The notes under the pieces are model-generated. The model was given only the letters and a program-made list of their open reading frames with translations. It ran no database searches and had not been told where the DNA came from. A stretch of DNA of 64,000 bases from Pseudoduganella flava (GTDB lineage Bacteria > Pseudomonadota > Gammaproteobacteria > Burkholderiales > Burkholderiaceae_D): the NCBI RefSeq assembly GCF_007830495.1, contig NZ_VLKW01000007.1:186001-250000 (forward strand), in the 5' to 3' direction. Numbering within the stretch: position 1 is the first letter of the stretch; each line of letters opens with the position of its first letter. Made by a program: the position numbers and the translations under genes. Of the stretch, positions 22,965 through 32,482 are shown in pieces.

Positions 22965-23441
22965 ATGCAAGCACCCATCGACGGCATCGTCACCGACACG
23001 CTCGCGCGTTTCGGCGGCCGGCAAGACCAGCTGCTCCCCGCACTGCACGCGATCCAGGACAGCGTCGGCTATATTCCGTCCGCCCACGTCGACGGCATCG
23101 CCCGCCACTTCAACCTGTCGCGCGCCGAGGTGCACGGCGTGATCACGTTCTACCACTACTTCCGCAGCGAACCGCCGGCCCGCTGCGTGGTGCAGATCTG
23201 CCGCGCCGAGGCGTGCCAGAGCATGGGCGCGGACGAACTCGCGGCACATGCGGAACGCACGCTGGGTTGCGGCATGCATGGCCACACGGCCGACGGCGCG
23301 TTCGCGCTGGAACCCGTGTACTGCCTGGGCCTCTGCGCCAGCTCGCCGGCGTTGACGATCAACGAAGCCGTGTTCGCCCGCGTGACGCCGGCCCGCTTCG
23401 ATGCGCTGATCGCCGATGTGACGACGACGGAGGCCGTATGA
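22965..23441 (+). CDS. fdsG: NAD-dependent formate dehydrogenase, gamma subunit
   Basis: A 158-aa NuoE-like subunit carrying a [2Fe-2S] cluster. The four ligands are in QICRAEACQSMG (the first two) and VYCLGLCASSP (the last two). It passes electrons between FdsB and the rest of the complex. The ATG at 22965 is chosen for the perfect AAGGAGG just upstream. Its stop overlaps the fdsB start as ATGA, so they are translationally coupled. First gene of fdsGBAD. Confidence 0.94.
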   Translation: MQAPIDGIVTDTLARFGGRQDQLLPALHAIQDSVGYIPSAHVDGIARHFNLSRAEVHGVITFYHYFRSEPPARCVVQICRAEACQSMGADELAAHAERTLGCGMHGHTADGAFALEPVYCLGLCASSPALTINEAVFARVTPARFDALIADVTTTEAV

Positions 23442-25009
23442 CGATCCGCATCCACGTTCCCTGCGATTCGGCCGCGCTGGCCGTCGGGGCCGACGAGGTG
23501 GCCGCGCTGATCGCCGCCGAAGCCGCGCAAAGGGGCATCGACGTGCGCGTCGTGCGCAACGGCACCCGCGGGCTGCTGTGGCTCGAGCCGCTCGTCGAAG
23601 TGGAGACGCCGGCCGGCCGCGTCGGCTACGGCCCCGTCGACCCGGCCGATGTCGCGGCGCTGTTCGACACGGGCTTTCACACCGGTGCGTCAGCGCATCC
23701 GCTGTCGCTGGGCCTCGTCGAACAGATCCCCTACCTGGCGCGCCAGCAGCGGCTGACGTTTGCCCGCGTCGGCATCACCGACCCGCGCTCGCTGGCCGAT
23801 TACCTGGCCCATGACGGCTACCGAGGCCTGCGCAATGCGCTGGCGATGGCGCCGGCGGAGATCGTGGCCGCCGTTACGTCGTCCGGCCTGCGCGGCCGCG
23901 GCGGTGCTGCCTTCCCGACAGGAATCAAGTGGAACACCGTGCTCAAGGCCCCGGGCACCGAGAAGTACATCGTCTGCAATGCGGACGAAGGCGACTCGGG
24001 CACGTTCGCGGACCGGATCATCATGGAAAGCGACCCGTACGTGCTGGTGGAAGGGATGACGATCGCCGGCATCGCCGTGGGCGCCACGCGCGGCTACATC
24101 TACGTGCGCAGCGAGTACCCGCATGCGATCGCCCGGCTCGAATCGGCGATCGCGATCGCCCGCCACCACGGCTATCTCGGCAACGACGTGCTGGGCTCTG
24201 GCCGCGCGTTCGAGCTGGAGGTACGCAAGGGTGCCGGCGCCTACATCTGCGGCGAGGAAACCGCGCTGCTGGAAAGCGTTGAAGGCAAGCGCGGCATCGT
24301 GCGCGCGAAGCCGCCGCTGCCCGCGCTGGCCGGCTTGTTCGGCAAGCCGACCGTCATCAACAACGTGCTGTCGCTGGCCACCGTACCGATCATCCTCGAC
24401 AAGGGCGCCGCCTACTACCAGGACTACGGCATGGGCCGTTCGCGTGGCACGTTGCCCGTGCAGCTGGCCGGGAACATCAAGCACGGCGGCCTGATCGAGC
24501 TGGCGTTCGGCGTCACGCTGCGGGAGATCCTGTACGACTACGGCGGCGGCAGCGCGTCCGGCCGTCCGATCAAGGCCGTGCAAGTGGGCGGACCGCTGGG
24601 CGCCTACCTGCCCGAGTCGCAATGGGACACGCCGCTCGACTACGAGGCGTTCGCCGCGCTGTGGGCCGTGCTGGGCCACGGCGGCATCGTCGTGCACGAC
24701 GACCGTGCGGACATGGCGAAGCTGGCCCGCTATGCGATGGAATTCTGTGCCGTGGAATCGTGCGGCAAGTGCACGCCATGCCGCATCGGCTCCACGCGGG
24801 GCGTCGAGGTGATCGACAAGATCCGCGCCGGCACGCAACCGGCGCAGGAGACAGTACGACAAGTGGTGCTGCTGCGCGACCTGTGCGACACGATGCTGCA
24901 TGGTTCGCTGTGCGCGATGGGCGGCATGACACCTTATCCGGTGCTGTCCGCGCTGAACCACTTCCCGCAAGACTTCGGCCAGGCTGACACGAGTCAGCAC
25001 GCCGCCTGA
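23438..25009 (+). CDS. fdsB: NAD-dependent formate dehydrogenase, beta subunit
   Basis: A 523-aa NuoF-like subunit that reduces NAD+. The FMN/NADH site is SSGLRGRGGAAFPTGIKW with NADEGDSGTFADR; GAGAYICGEETALLES follows. The C-terminal [4Fe-4S] site is ESCGKCTPCRIG plus a distal Cys in LRDLCDTMLHGSLC. The first 120 residues form a thioredoxin-like extension (VRNGTRGLLWLEP) like the NuoE-type domain of Fds/Hox proteins. Coupled to fdsG by ATGA and followed 10 nt later by fdsA. Confidence 0.95.
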   Translation: MTIRIHVPCDSAALAVGADEVAALIAAEAAQRGIDVRVVRNGTRGLLWLEPLVEVETPAGRVGYGPVDPADVAALFDTGFHTGASAHPLSLGLVEQIPYLARQQRLTFARVGITDPRSLADYLAHDGYRGLRNALAMAPAEIVAAVTSSGLRGRGGAAFPTGIKWNTVLKAPGTEKYIVCNADEGDSGTFADRIIMESDPYVLVEGMTIAGIAVGATRGYIYVRSEYPHAIARLESAIAIARHHGYLGNDVLGSGRAFELEVRKGAGAYICGEETALLESVEGKRGIVRAKPPLPALAGLFGKPTVINNVLSLATVPIILDKGAAYYQDYGMGRSRGTLPVQLAGNIKHGGLIELAFGVTLREILYDYGGGSASGRPIKAVQVGGPLGAYLPESQWDTPLDYEAFAALWAVLGHGGIVVHDDRADMAKLARYAMEFCAVESCGKCTPCRIGSTRGVEVIDKIRAGTQPAQETVRQVVLLRDLCDTMLHGSLCAMGGMTPYPVLSALNHFPQDFGQADTSQHAA

Positions 25010-25019
25010 GGAGAGCACG

Positions 25020-27863
25020 ATGATCGAAACCATCCTTTCCCGCGACCTGGGCACGCCGCCACCGGCCGTCATCACGGACTATGTCACCCTCTCGATCGAC
25101 GGCCAGCGGGTCACCGTCCCCGCCGGCACATCCGTGATGCGCGCCGCCGCACTGTCGAGCATCAACATCCCGAAGCTGTGCGCGACGGACAGCCTGGAGC
25201 CGTTCGGCTCGTGCCGGCTGTGCCTCGTCGAGATCGAGGGCCGGCGTGGCTATCCCGCCTCGTGCACGACGCCCGCCGAGGAAGGCATGGTGGTGCGCAC
25301 GCAGTCGCCGAAACTGCAGCAGCTGCGCAAGGGCGTGATGGAGCTGTACATCTCGGACCACCCGCTCGACTGCCTGACCTGCCCCGCCAACGGCAACTGC
25401 GAACTGCAGGACATGGCCGGCGTGACGGGCCTGCGCGAGGTGCGCTATGGCTACGATGGCGCCAACCACCTGAAGCTGAAGAAGGATGAATCGAATCCGT
25501 ACTTCACGTTCGACTCGTCCAAGTGCATCGTCTGCAACCGCTGCGTGCGCGCCTGCGAGGAAACGCAAGGAACGTTTGCGCTGACGATCTCCGGCCGCGG
25601 CTTCGATTCACGCGTGTCGCCCGGCCAGGACCAGCCGTTCATGGCATCGGAATGCGTATCGTGCGGCGCCTGCGTCGAAGCCTGCCCCACCGCCACGCTG
25701 CAGGAGAACACCGTCATCTGGCTGGGCCAGGCCGAGCACAAGGTAACGACGACGTGCGCCTATTGCGGCGTCGGCTGCTCGCTGAACGCGGAGATGAAGG
25801 GCAATGAAGTGGTGCGGATGGTGCCCGCGAAGGACGGCAAGGCGAACGAAGGCCACGCTTGCGTGAAGGGCCGCTTCGCGTGGGGCTATGCGACGCACAA
25901 GGACCGCATCACGAAGCCGATGATCCGCGCGAAGATCACCGATCCATGGCGTGAGGTGTCGTGGGACGAGGCGCTCGATTACGCGGCCTCCGAGTTCCGC
26001 CGCATCCAGGCCAAGCATGGCCGCGATGCGATCGGCGGCATCGTGTCGTCGCGCTGCACGAACGAGGAAGGCTATCTGGTGCAGAAGCTCGTGCGCGCCG
26101 CGTTCGGCAACAACAACGTCGACACGTGCGCCCGCGTATGCCACTCGCCTACCGGCTATGGCCTGAAGCAGACGCTGGGCGAATCGGCCGGCACGCAAAG
26201 CTTCAAGTCGATCGAGCACACGGACGTGGTACTGGTGATCGGCGCGAATCCGACGGACGGCCACCCCGTGTTCGGCTCGAGGATGAAGCGCCGGCTGCGC
26301 CAGGGCGCGCGTCTGATCGTCATCGACCCGCGCCGCATCGACCTCGTCGAGGCACCGCACGTGCGGGCCGACCACCATCTGCAGCTACGGCCGGGCACCA
26401 ATGTGGCCATCCTGTCGGCGCTGGCCCACGTGATCGTCACCGAAGGCTTGCTGGCCGAGGAGTTCATCGCCGAGCGTTGCGAGGAACGGGCATTTTCCCA
26501 GTGGCGCGAGTTCGTGGCGCGGCCGGAGAATTCACCGGAAGTGACGGAAGAGGCAACCGGCGTGCCGGCCCAGCAGGTTCGCGCGGCCGCCCGGCTGTAT
26601 GCGACCGGCGGCAATGCGGCGATCTACTACGGCCTGGGCGTGACGGAACATGCACAGGGCTCGACGGCCGTGATGGCGATCGCGAACCTGGCGATGGCGA
26701 CGGGGAACGTGGGCCGCGAAGGCGTGGGCGTCAATCCGCTGCGGGGTCAGAACAATGTGCAGGGTTCGTGCGACATCGGCTCGTTCCCGCATGAGCTGCC
26801 GGGATACCGGCACGTCTCGGACGGCACCGTCCGCGGCATGTTCGAACAGGCGTGGGGCGTGCCGCTGCAGCCGGAACCGGGCCTGCGCATTCCCAACATG
26901 TTCGAGGCGGCGCTGGACGGCAGCTTCATGGGCCTGTACTGCCAGGGCGAGGACATCGTGCAATCCGACCCGAACACGCAGCACGTGACGGCGGCGCTGT
27001 CGGCGATGGAGTGCATCGTGGTGCAGGACATCTTCCTGAACGAGACGGCCAAGTATGCGCACGTGCTGCTGCCCGGCTCGTCGTTCCTGGAGAAGGACGG
27101 CACGTTCACGAACGCCGAACGCCGCATCTCGCGCGTGCGCAAGGTGATGCCGCCGCGTGCCGGCATGGCGGACTGGGAAGTCACGATGGCGCTGTCGAAC
27201 CGCCTGGGCTACCCGATGAATTATCGACACCCGGCCGAGATCATGGACGAGATCGCGCAACTGACCCCGACGTTCGCGGGCGTCAGCTATGCGCGGCTGG
27301 AGCAGCTGGGCAGCATCCAGTGGCCGTGCAACGACGCGGCACCGGAAGGCACGCCGACGATGCACATCAACGAGTTCGTGCGTGGCAAGGGCCGTTTCAT
27401 CATCACGCAGTACGTGGCCACCAGCGAAAAGGTGACGCGCAAGTATCCGCTGGTTCTGACGACGGGGCGCATCCTGTCGCAGTACAACGTGGGTGCGCAG
27501 ACGCGCCGCACGGAAAACGTCCGCTGGCACGCGGAGGACCGGCTGGAGATCCACCCGCACGATGCGCAGGAACGGGGCATCGCCGATGGCGACTGGGTCG
27601 GCATCCAGAGCCGCGCCGGCGAGACGGTGCTGCGCGCGCTGGTGACGGAGCGGATGCAGCCGGGCGTCGTCTACACGACGTTCCACTTCCCCGAATCGGG
27701 CGCCAACGTGATCACGACGGAGAACTCCGACTGGGCCACCAACTGCCCCGAGTACAAGGTGACGGCCGTGCAGGTGATGCCGGTGCGCCAGCCATCCGAA
27801 TGGCAGCGCGAGTACGAGCGCTTCAACACGGCGCAACTGGGCCTTGCGGAGGTGCGTGCATGA
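25020..27863 (+). CDS. fdsA: NAD-dependent formate dehydrogenase, alpha (catalytic) subunit
   Basis: A 947-aa molybdenum enzyme oxidising formate to CO2. The N-terminal NuoG-like part has a [2Fe-2S] domain (FGSCRLCLVEIEG), the HxCxxC-type site (DHPLDCLTCPANGNCELQ), two 4Fe-4S sites (CIVCNRCVRACEE, CVSCGACVEACPT) and the Mo-domain cluster (CAYCGVGCSL). The Mo ligand is Cys (NVDTCARVCHSPTG), not selenocysteine. The rest is a bis-MGD domain ending in the molydopterin dinucleotide-binding region. Oxygen-tolerant Fds of Cupriavidus and Rhodobacter have this layout. Its stop overlaps the fdsD start (ATGA). Confidence 0.96.
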   Translation: MIETILSRDLGTPPPAVITDYVTLSIDGQRVTVPAGTSVMRAAALSSINIPKLCATDSLEPFGSCRLCLVEIEGRRGYPASCTTPAEEGMVVRTQSPKLQQLRKGVMELYISDHPLDCLTCPANGNCELQDMAGVTGLREVRYGYDGANHLKLKKDESNPYFTFDSSKCIVCNRCVRACEETQGTFALTISGRGFDSRVSPGQDQPFMASECVSCGACVEACPTATLQENTVIWLGQAEHKVTTTCAYCGVGCSLNAEMKGNEVVRMVPAKDGKANEGHACVKGRFAWGYATHKDRITKPMIRAKITDPWREVSWDEALDYAASEFRRIQAKHGRDAIGGIVSSRCTNEEGYLVQKLVRAAFGNNNVDTCARVCHSPTGYGLKQTLGESAGTQSFKSIEHTDVVLVIGANPTDGHPVFGSRMKRRLRQGARLIVIDPRRIDLVEAPHVRADHHLQLRPGTNVAILSALAHVIVTEGLLAEEFIAERCEERAFSQWREFVARPENSPEVTEEATGVPAQQVRAAARLYATGGNAAIYYGLGVTEHAQGSTAVMAIANLAMATGNVGREGVGVNPLRGQNNVQGSCDIGSFPHELPGYRHVSDGTVRGMFEQAWGVPLQPEPGLRIPNMFEAALDGSFMGLYCQGEDIVQSDPNTQHVTAALSAMECIVVQDIFLNETAKYAHVLLPGSSFLEKDGTFTNAERRISRVRKVMPPRAGMADWEVTMALSNRLGYPMNYRHPAEIMDEIAQLTPTFAGVSYARLEQLGSIQWPCNDAAPEGTPTMHINEFVRGKGRFIITQYVATSEKVTRKYPLVLTTGRILSQYNVGAQTRRTENVRWHAEDRLEIHPHDAQERGIADGDWVGIQSRAGETVLRALVTERMQPGVVYTTFHFPESGANVITTENSDWATNCPEYKVTAVQVMPVRQPSEWQREYERFNTAQLGLAEVRA

Positions 27864-28141
27864 ACATCGACCACCTGGTCAGGATGGCCAACCAGATCGG
27901 TACGTTCTTCTCGTCGTTCCCGGACCGCGAGGAAGCGCATACGGGCATCGCGATGCACATCCAGCGCTACTGGGAGCCGCGCATGCGCAACCGCCTGTAT
28001 GCCCACGTGGACTTCACGCATGGCGCTGGCCTGGACCCGATCGTGCTCGACGCCATCGTCGCCCACCGCACGGGCCATGACGTGCCGCCAGTTGACACCT
28101 CCGTGCCGGACGACGAGGACACCGGCGGCGACGCCGGCTGA
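27860..28141 (+). CDS. fdsD: NAD-dependent formate dehydrogenase, delta subunit
   Basis: A 93-aa FdsD. It starts MNIDHLVRMANQIGTFF and includes the family-typical MHIQRYWEPRMRNRLYAH. FdsD is a small subunit needed for a stable, active FdsGBAD complex. The start overlaps the fdsA stop. The last 20 residues are acidic (PDDEDTGGD). The usual fdsC/fdhD sulphurtransferase gene is not in this cluster. Confidence 0.92.
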   Translation: MNIDHLVRMANQIGTFFSSFPDREEAHTGIAMHIQRYWEPRMRNRLYAHVDFTHGAGLDPIVLDAIVAHRTGHDVPPVDTSVPDDEDTGGDAG

Positions 28142-28150
28142 GCGCCGCCG

Positions 28151-28765
28151 ATGCACTGGCACCTGTTCGCCGTCTGCGCGACGGAGCAGCCGGGCAGCTT
28201 CGGCGCACAGCACGCGAACGATCCCGCCCGCGCCAGGCGCATCCAGCGCGAGCTGGCGGCGGACCGCTACGAGCACGTCGGCGAAGTGACGTTGTGGGAT
28301 GCGCTGCATGCGCCGGAAGACGCGATGTTCGTCGGCGCCTATCCCGGCGGCGTGCTGGTCTGCCACGCGGACCTGGCCGGGGCGCTCATCCACGGCAACG
28401 CGTGGTCGCGCGTGACGGGCAGCCTGCGCTCGGACTTCCGCGAACGCGTGCTGAAGCTGTATCCATCCGGCGAAGTGATGGCGCTGGCTCTGCACTGCGT
28501 TGCGCGGCTGTGGGGCTTTGCGGCGTACCGGCAGGGGCAGCGCATCCGCACCGCCGCCGGCTCCGCGCAGGAAGGCGTGTTTGCCGACGGCGGCCGGCCC
28601 CTGCCCGAGGAGGTGCAGGTGCTGGCGCGCACGCCGCTGGAGCAGTTGAACGAGGCCGGCGCCGGGGAAGAACTGGTGCTGGCCGCGTCGGCGCGGATGT
28701 TCGGCTGCGGTATCGACCGGCTGGCGGGGACAGGGCCGACGCTGAGTTATTTTCGCCGGCGTTGA
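28151..28765 (+). CDS. Hypothetical protein downstream of fds
   Basis: A 204-aa soluble protein starting MHWHLFAVCATEQPGSFG. It lacks the Cys motif of FdhD/FdsC, so it is not the missing maturation factor. Blocks seen are DPARARRIQRELAADRYEHVG, MFVGAYPGGVLVCHADLA and ALALHCVARLWGFAAYRQG. This pattern suggests a bacterial DUF family I cannot name with certainty. It starts 9 nt after fdsD and is probably co-transcribed. It could support the formate dehydrogenase, but nothing in the sequence proves this. Confidence 0.7.
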   Translation: MHWHLFAVCATEQPGSFGAQHANDPARARRIQRELAADRYEHVGEVTLWDALHAPEDAMFVGAYPGGVLVCHADLAGALIHGNAWSRVTGSLRSDFRERVLKLYPSGEVMALALHCVARLWGFAAYRQGQRIRTAAGSAQEGVFADGGRPLPEEVQVLARTPLEQLNEAGAGEELVLAASARMFGCGIDRLAGTGPTLSYFRRR

Positions 28766-28796
28766 AGCGCGGGATCGGCGTGTGCCGGCCAGCTCG

Positions 28797-29402
28797 CTAT
28801 GGCTGCGATTCCGCACGCAACGCCGCTCGCACGGCGGGCCGCGCTCCGATCCGCTGCACATAGGCCGGCAGCGCGGGCCAGGGGCCCAGGTCGATCGCGA
28901 AGAACTTGCACCAGCCGAGCACCGTGAACAGGTAGGCATCGGCCACGGTGAACGCGGTGCCCGTCAGGTAGTCCTGCCGGTCCAGCGTCTGCTGCAGGAA
29001 GTCGAAGCGCTTGAACAGCTTCTTGCGGAAGAACGACTTGGCTTCGCCGGGTAGCGCGGCATTGAACAACGGCGCCGAGCCGGCGTGGATTTCGCTGGTG
29101 ACGAAGTTCAGCCACTCTTGCAGGCGCACCCGCTCCCAGCTGCCCGCACGCGGTGCCAGGCCGCTTTCCGGCCTGAGGTCGGCCAGGTACTGCACGATGG
29201 CCGGGCCTTCCGTCAGCACTTGGCCGTCATCCAGTTCCAGCGCGGCCACGTAGCCCTTGGGATTGATGGTGCGGAAATCGCGGCCGTCGGCCATTTGCTT
29301 GGTCTTGTTGTCCACCCTGACAAGCTCGAACGGCAGGCCGAGTTCACGCAGCACGATGTGCGGCGACAGCGAACAGGTGTAGGGGGCGTAATACAGCTTC
29401 AT
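28797..29402 (-). CDS. Glutathione S-transferase, beta-class-like
   Basis: A 201-aa GST. The thioredoxin-like N-domain starts MKLYYAPYTCSLSPHIVLRE, with Tyr and Cys10 in the active-site region typical of bacterial beta-class GSTs. The Gly-site is LTEGPAIVQYLAD. The C-terminal all-helical domain has the N-capping box TGTAFTVADAYLF. It is a cytoplasmic detoxification or redox enzyme; the substrate is unknown. Start ATG at 29402 with GGAG upstream. It is divergent from a LysR gene with about 100 nt between, so the pair may form one regulatory unit. Confidence 0.9.
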   Translation of the reverse strand: MKLYYAPYTCSLSPHIVLRELGLPFELVRVDNKTKQMADGRDFRTINPKGYVAALELDDGQVLTEGPAIVQYLADLRPESGLAPRAGSWERVRLQEWLNFVTSEIHAGSAPLFNAALPGEAKSFFRKKLFKRFDFLQQTLDRQDYLTGTAFTVADAYLFTVLGWCKFFAIDLGPWPALPAYVQRIGARPAVRAALRAESQP

Positions 29403-29505
29403 CGAGACTCCGGGAAAAGTTGAACGGCATGGCAGTGTGCTCGCCAGCAGCCGGGCTGTAAAATTACTATTCGATTCCCAGGTATTAGCTGAGCTACTGA
29501 TCACG

Positions 29506-30405
29506 ATGATGAACCTCCTGCACTGGCGCCTGTTGGTGGCCGTGGCCGATGGCGGCAATATCTCGCGGGCCGCGGCGCGCGTTGGCATCACCCAGTCCGG
29601 CGCGAGCCAGGCGATCGCCCAACTGGAAGGCATGCTGGGCTTCCAGGTGTTCGCCCGCGAACGGCGGCACATCGGCCTCACTGCGCTGGGCGAACAGGTC
29701 ATCGAGCACGCCCGCGCGATGCTCGTGCGTCTCGATGCGATCCGCGTGCTGGCCGACGACAGCCGGGGCCTGAGCGGCGGGCGCATCCGCCTCGCATGTT
29801 TTCCATCCGTGATGTCGACCCTGCTGCCCGGCCTGCTGCGCGACTTCCAGCGCCGCCATCCGGGCATCGAGGTCGTCGCGCTGGAAGGCACCGACGAGGA
29901 AGTGGAAGACTGGCTGGCCGCCGGCACCGTGGAACTGGGCGTGGTGCTCAATCCCGCGCCTGGCCGCGCGACCGTCCTGCTGGGGCGCGATGCGTGGGTC
30001 GCGGTGCTGCCGACGAGTCACCCACTGGGGCGCCGCGCCAGCGCCAGCGGCGTCTCCCTGGCGGAGCTGGCTACGCTGCCCTTCATCCTTGCCACCGGCG
30101 GCTGCGCCACGAATGCGCAGCGCCTGATGCAGCAGGCAGGCCTGCACCTCTCGGACGTGCGGGTGACGGTGCGCGACTGGGCCAGCGCATGCGTGCTGGT
30201 ACGCGAAGGCATCGGCGTGGCCGTCGTGCCCGAATCGACACTGCCGGCGGAACTGCGCGGCCTGCGCGTGATGCCGCTGGCGCCGGCCATCCATCGCGAA
30301 TTCGGCCTGGTCTGCTCGCCGGCAGGGACGGCTTCGCGCCCGGTGCAGGCCCTGCTGGCGGAGCTGGCACGCACGGGGGATCTTGCCACACCGGGCCACC
30401 GCTGA
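29506..30405 (+). CDS. LysR-family regulator divergent from GST gene
   Basis: A 299-aa LysR protein. The HTH is LHWRLLVAVADGGNISRAA...TQSGASQAIAQLE; the effector domain begins SGGRIRLACFPSVMS. There are two consecutive ATGs (29506 and 29509) and no strong ribosome-binding site, so the start may shift by one codon. It is divergent from the GST gene, its probable target, and convergent with the NmrA-like gene. Inducer unknown. Confidence 0.85.
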   Translation: MMNLLHWRLLVAVADGGNISRAAARVGITQSGASQAIAQLEGMLGFQVFARERRHIGLTALGEQVIEHARAMLVRLDAIRVLADDSRGLSGGRIRLACFPSVMSTLLPGLLRDFQRRHPGIEVVALEGTDEEVEDWLAAGTVELGVVLNPAPGRATVLLGRDAWVAVLPTSHPLGRRASASGVSLAELATLPFILATGGCATNAQRLMQQAGLHLSDVRVTVRDWASACVLVREGIGVAVVPESTLPAELRGLRVMPLAPAIHREFGLVCSPAGTASRPVQALLAELARTGDLATPGHR

Positions 30406-30446
30406 TCGCTTGTCCGTGGCATCGACTCAGCGCGATGCCGCTGCCA

Positions 30447-31337
30447 TCAGGACTGCGCGCACAAGCGAGCGATGACGGCTTCCAGTGCGGTAGTTCCCGA
30501 CCATGCCACGGCGCTTGCATCGCTGGCCATGTCGATATGCGAGCGATTCAGGGCGCGCGTCATTTCAGTGAACCCGGCAAGCGCGGCCTTCGAGAATGAT
30601 GCCTGCGCCAGCGCCGCGGCCCACTCGCTTTCGGGCAAGACAGCGATGTCGACCGCCTTGCCGAGCTTCGCTGAAACGATGGCCGCAACATCGGTCGGGG
30701 CGTACGCCGCAGGCCCGGACACGCTGACAGCGCGGCTCTCCTTCCCGTCATCCCGCAGCCAGGCCGCCGCCGCGCTGCCGACATCCACGGTCGCCACCAT
30801 CGGGATGGCGCGCTGCGGCGGTGCCAGGAACGTAGGCAGAACGCCGCTGCGCATGGCCTGCGCCACCAGCGGCGCCCAGTTCTCCATGAAATAGGCCGCA
30901 CGCAGGAAAACGGTAGGGATCCCCGTCGCGGCCAAACGCTGCTCGAACACGCGGTTCATCGTGATCCACCCCGTTCCGCTTTCACGGTCGGCGCCGACCG
31001 ACGACAGCGCCACAAGCCTTGGCACGCTTGCGGCAACGGCGGCACGCGCCGTGGTGTCGGCAATCAGGCCGGCCAGCTCGAACAAGTCTTCGCGATGGTA
31101 GTGCTGTGGATTGATGACATAGGCGCTGCGGACGTCGACGAGCGCCCGGGTCATCGCGGCCAGGTCCGTGGCATCAGCCACGGCGACCTCGGCGCCGCGC
31201 GCGGCCCAGGGACGGCCTTTGGCGGGATCGCGCACGACGACGCGCACCGGTTGACCGGAACGCAGCAGCGCATCGGCCGTGGCCGCGCCGGTACGGCCGG
31301 AGACGCCAAAGACGGCATAGGGAGTGGAAGTGGTCAT
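30447..31337 (-). CDS. NmrA-like NAD(P)-binding protein
   Basis: A 296-aa atypical short-chain dehydrogenase. The N-terminal dinucleotide motif is AVFGVSGRTGAATADALL (a relaxed GxxGxxG), followed by RVVVRDPAKG. The central LVALSSVGADRESGT replaces a classical YxxxK site, and FLRAAYFMENW is typical of the NmrA/HSCARG/QOR2-like group. Such proteins act as redox sensors or quinone reductases. The ATG has AGGAG upstream. It is divergent from a LysR gene starting near 31412, which likely controls it. Confidence 0.85.
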   Translation of the reverse strand: MTTSTPYAVFGVSGRTGAATADALLRSGQPVRVVVRDPAKGRPWAARGAEVAVADATDLAAMTRALVDVRSAYVINPQHYHREDLFELAGLIADTTARAAVAASVPRLVALSSVGADRESGTGWITMNRVFEQRLAATGIPTVFLRAAYFMENWAPLVAQAMRSGVLPTFLAPPQRAIPMVATVDVGSAAAAWLRDDGKESRAVSVSGPAAYAPTDVAAIVSAKLGKAVDIAVLPESEWAAALAQASFSKAALAGFTEMTRALNRSHIDMASDASAVAWSGTTALEAVIARLCAQS

Positions 31338-31411
31338 GCAAGAATCTCCTGTTCAGATGAACCTTCATCGTGCATGCTTATCCGACATCTCTCAATGGCA
31401 TGAAAAGCATA

Positions 31412-32347
31412 ATGACCATGCACCAAGTGGATTTGACGTCGCTCGACCTAAACCTGTTGAAACTGTTCGAAGCACTGGTGCGTGAGCGCAGCGTCACGCA
31501 GGCCGGCCTGCGCCTGGGGCTGAGCCAACCGGCCGCCAGCCGCGCGCTTGGACGGTTGCGGGCGATGCTGGGTGATCGCCTCGTCGTGCGCGGCAAGCTC
31601 GGGCTGGAATTGACCCCGCGGGGTGAGACGCTGATCGAGCCGGTGGCAAGGCTGCTCGAGGATGCGCGCCGCATCGTTGCACCCGCGGTCTTCGATCCTG
31701 CCGCCGCGACAGGCCGGATCACAATCGCAGCGCATGATCATCTGAGCCTGCTGATCCTTGGCGGTTTGATGGCCCGTCTCGAGCGGCACGCGCCGGCACT
31801 GAGTCTCCACATCGCGCAACCTTCCGGCGACAACGTGCGGCTTGTCGAACAGGGAGCGGTCGATCTGGCCTTGGGGGTTTTCGAGTCACCGCCTGGTAGC
31901 CTGCACCGGCGCCACCTGTACGAGGACGGCTTTGCGTGTGTCGTGCGCGCGGGTCATCCTGCAGCGGACGGGCTCACCCTGGAGCGCTACGCAGCCCTGC
32001 GCCACGTCGCCGTGACCATTTCAGGAGTAGGAGAAAGCGCGATCGACGTCGCTCTCTCAGCGCTGGGGCTGACCCGCCATGTCGCCCTGAAGGTTCCCCA
32101 CTTCCTCGCCGGCGCGATGCTGGTGGCGGACAGCGACATGATCCTCACCCTGCCAGGCCGGCTGGCCGAACGCCTTGCCGCCGTGCTTCCGCTCGCGGTG
32201 TTGAAGCTGCCGCTCGATGTCGCCCCCTTGTCGCCGTCGATGATCTGGCACGGGCGCTTTCACGGCGACCCTGCCCATGTGTGGATCAGGCGCCAGATTG
32301 TCGACGTTGCCGCGGCGTTCGATCCGGTCGCGCCATCGGGAGAGTGA
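31412..32347 (+). CDS. LysR-family regulator divergent from NmrA-like gene
   Basis: A 311-aa LysR protein of the NodD/NahR/LeuO-like group: LDLNLLKLFEALVRERSVTQAG...SQPAASRALGRLR is the HTH, and WHGRFHGDPAHVWIRRQI near the end is typical of that branch. Several in-frame ATGs (31400, 31412, 31418) precede the conserved part and none has a strong ribosome-binding site, so the start is uncertain. The NmrA-like gene is the likely target because the two are divergent and share a short spacer. Confidence 0.85.
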   Translation: MTMHQVDLTSLDLNLLKLFEALVRERSVTQAGLRLGLSQPAASRALGRLRAMLGDRLVVRGKLGLELTPRGETLIEPVARLLEDARRIVAPAVFDPAAATGRITIAAHDHLSLLILGGLMARLERHAPALSLHIAQPSGDNVRLVEQGAVDLALGVFESPPGSLHRRHLYEDGFACVVRAGHPAADGLTLERYAALRHVAVTISGVGESAIDVALSALGLTRHVALKVPHFLAGAMLVADSDMILTLPGRLAERLAAVLPLAVLKLPLDVAPLSPSMIWHGRFHGDPAHVWIRRQIVDVAAAFDPVAPSGE

Positions 32348-32482
32348 CAGTCAGACGGCCCGCGTTGAAACGGGGCGTGGCGTGTCCCTCCTGCGGGCAG
32401 GCGGCGGCACATCCGACGGGATAAGACCGCGACCGCTGCAGCGGGGAAAATCTGCTCATCGATCCACATGAAGGAGCATGCG

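Noticed and set aside
28151..28765. Gene after fdsD as fdsC/fdhD
   Set aside because: It lacks the Cys-containing motif and the length of FdhD proteins.
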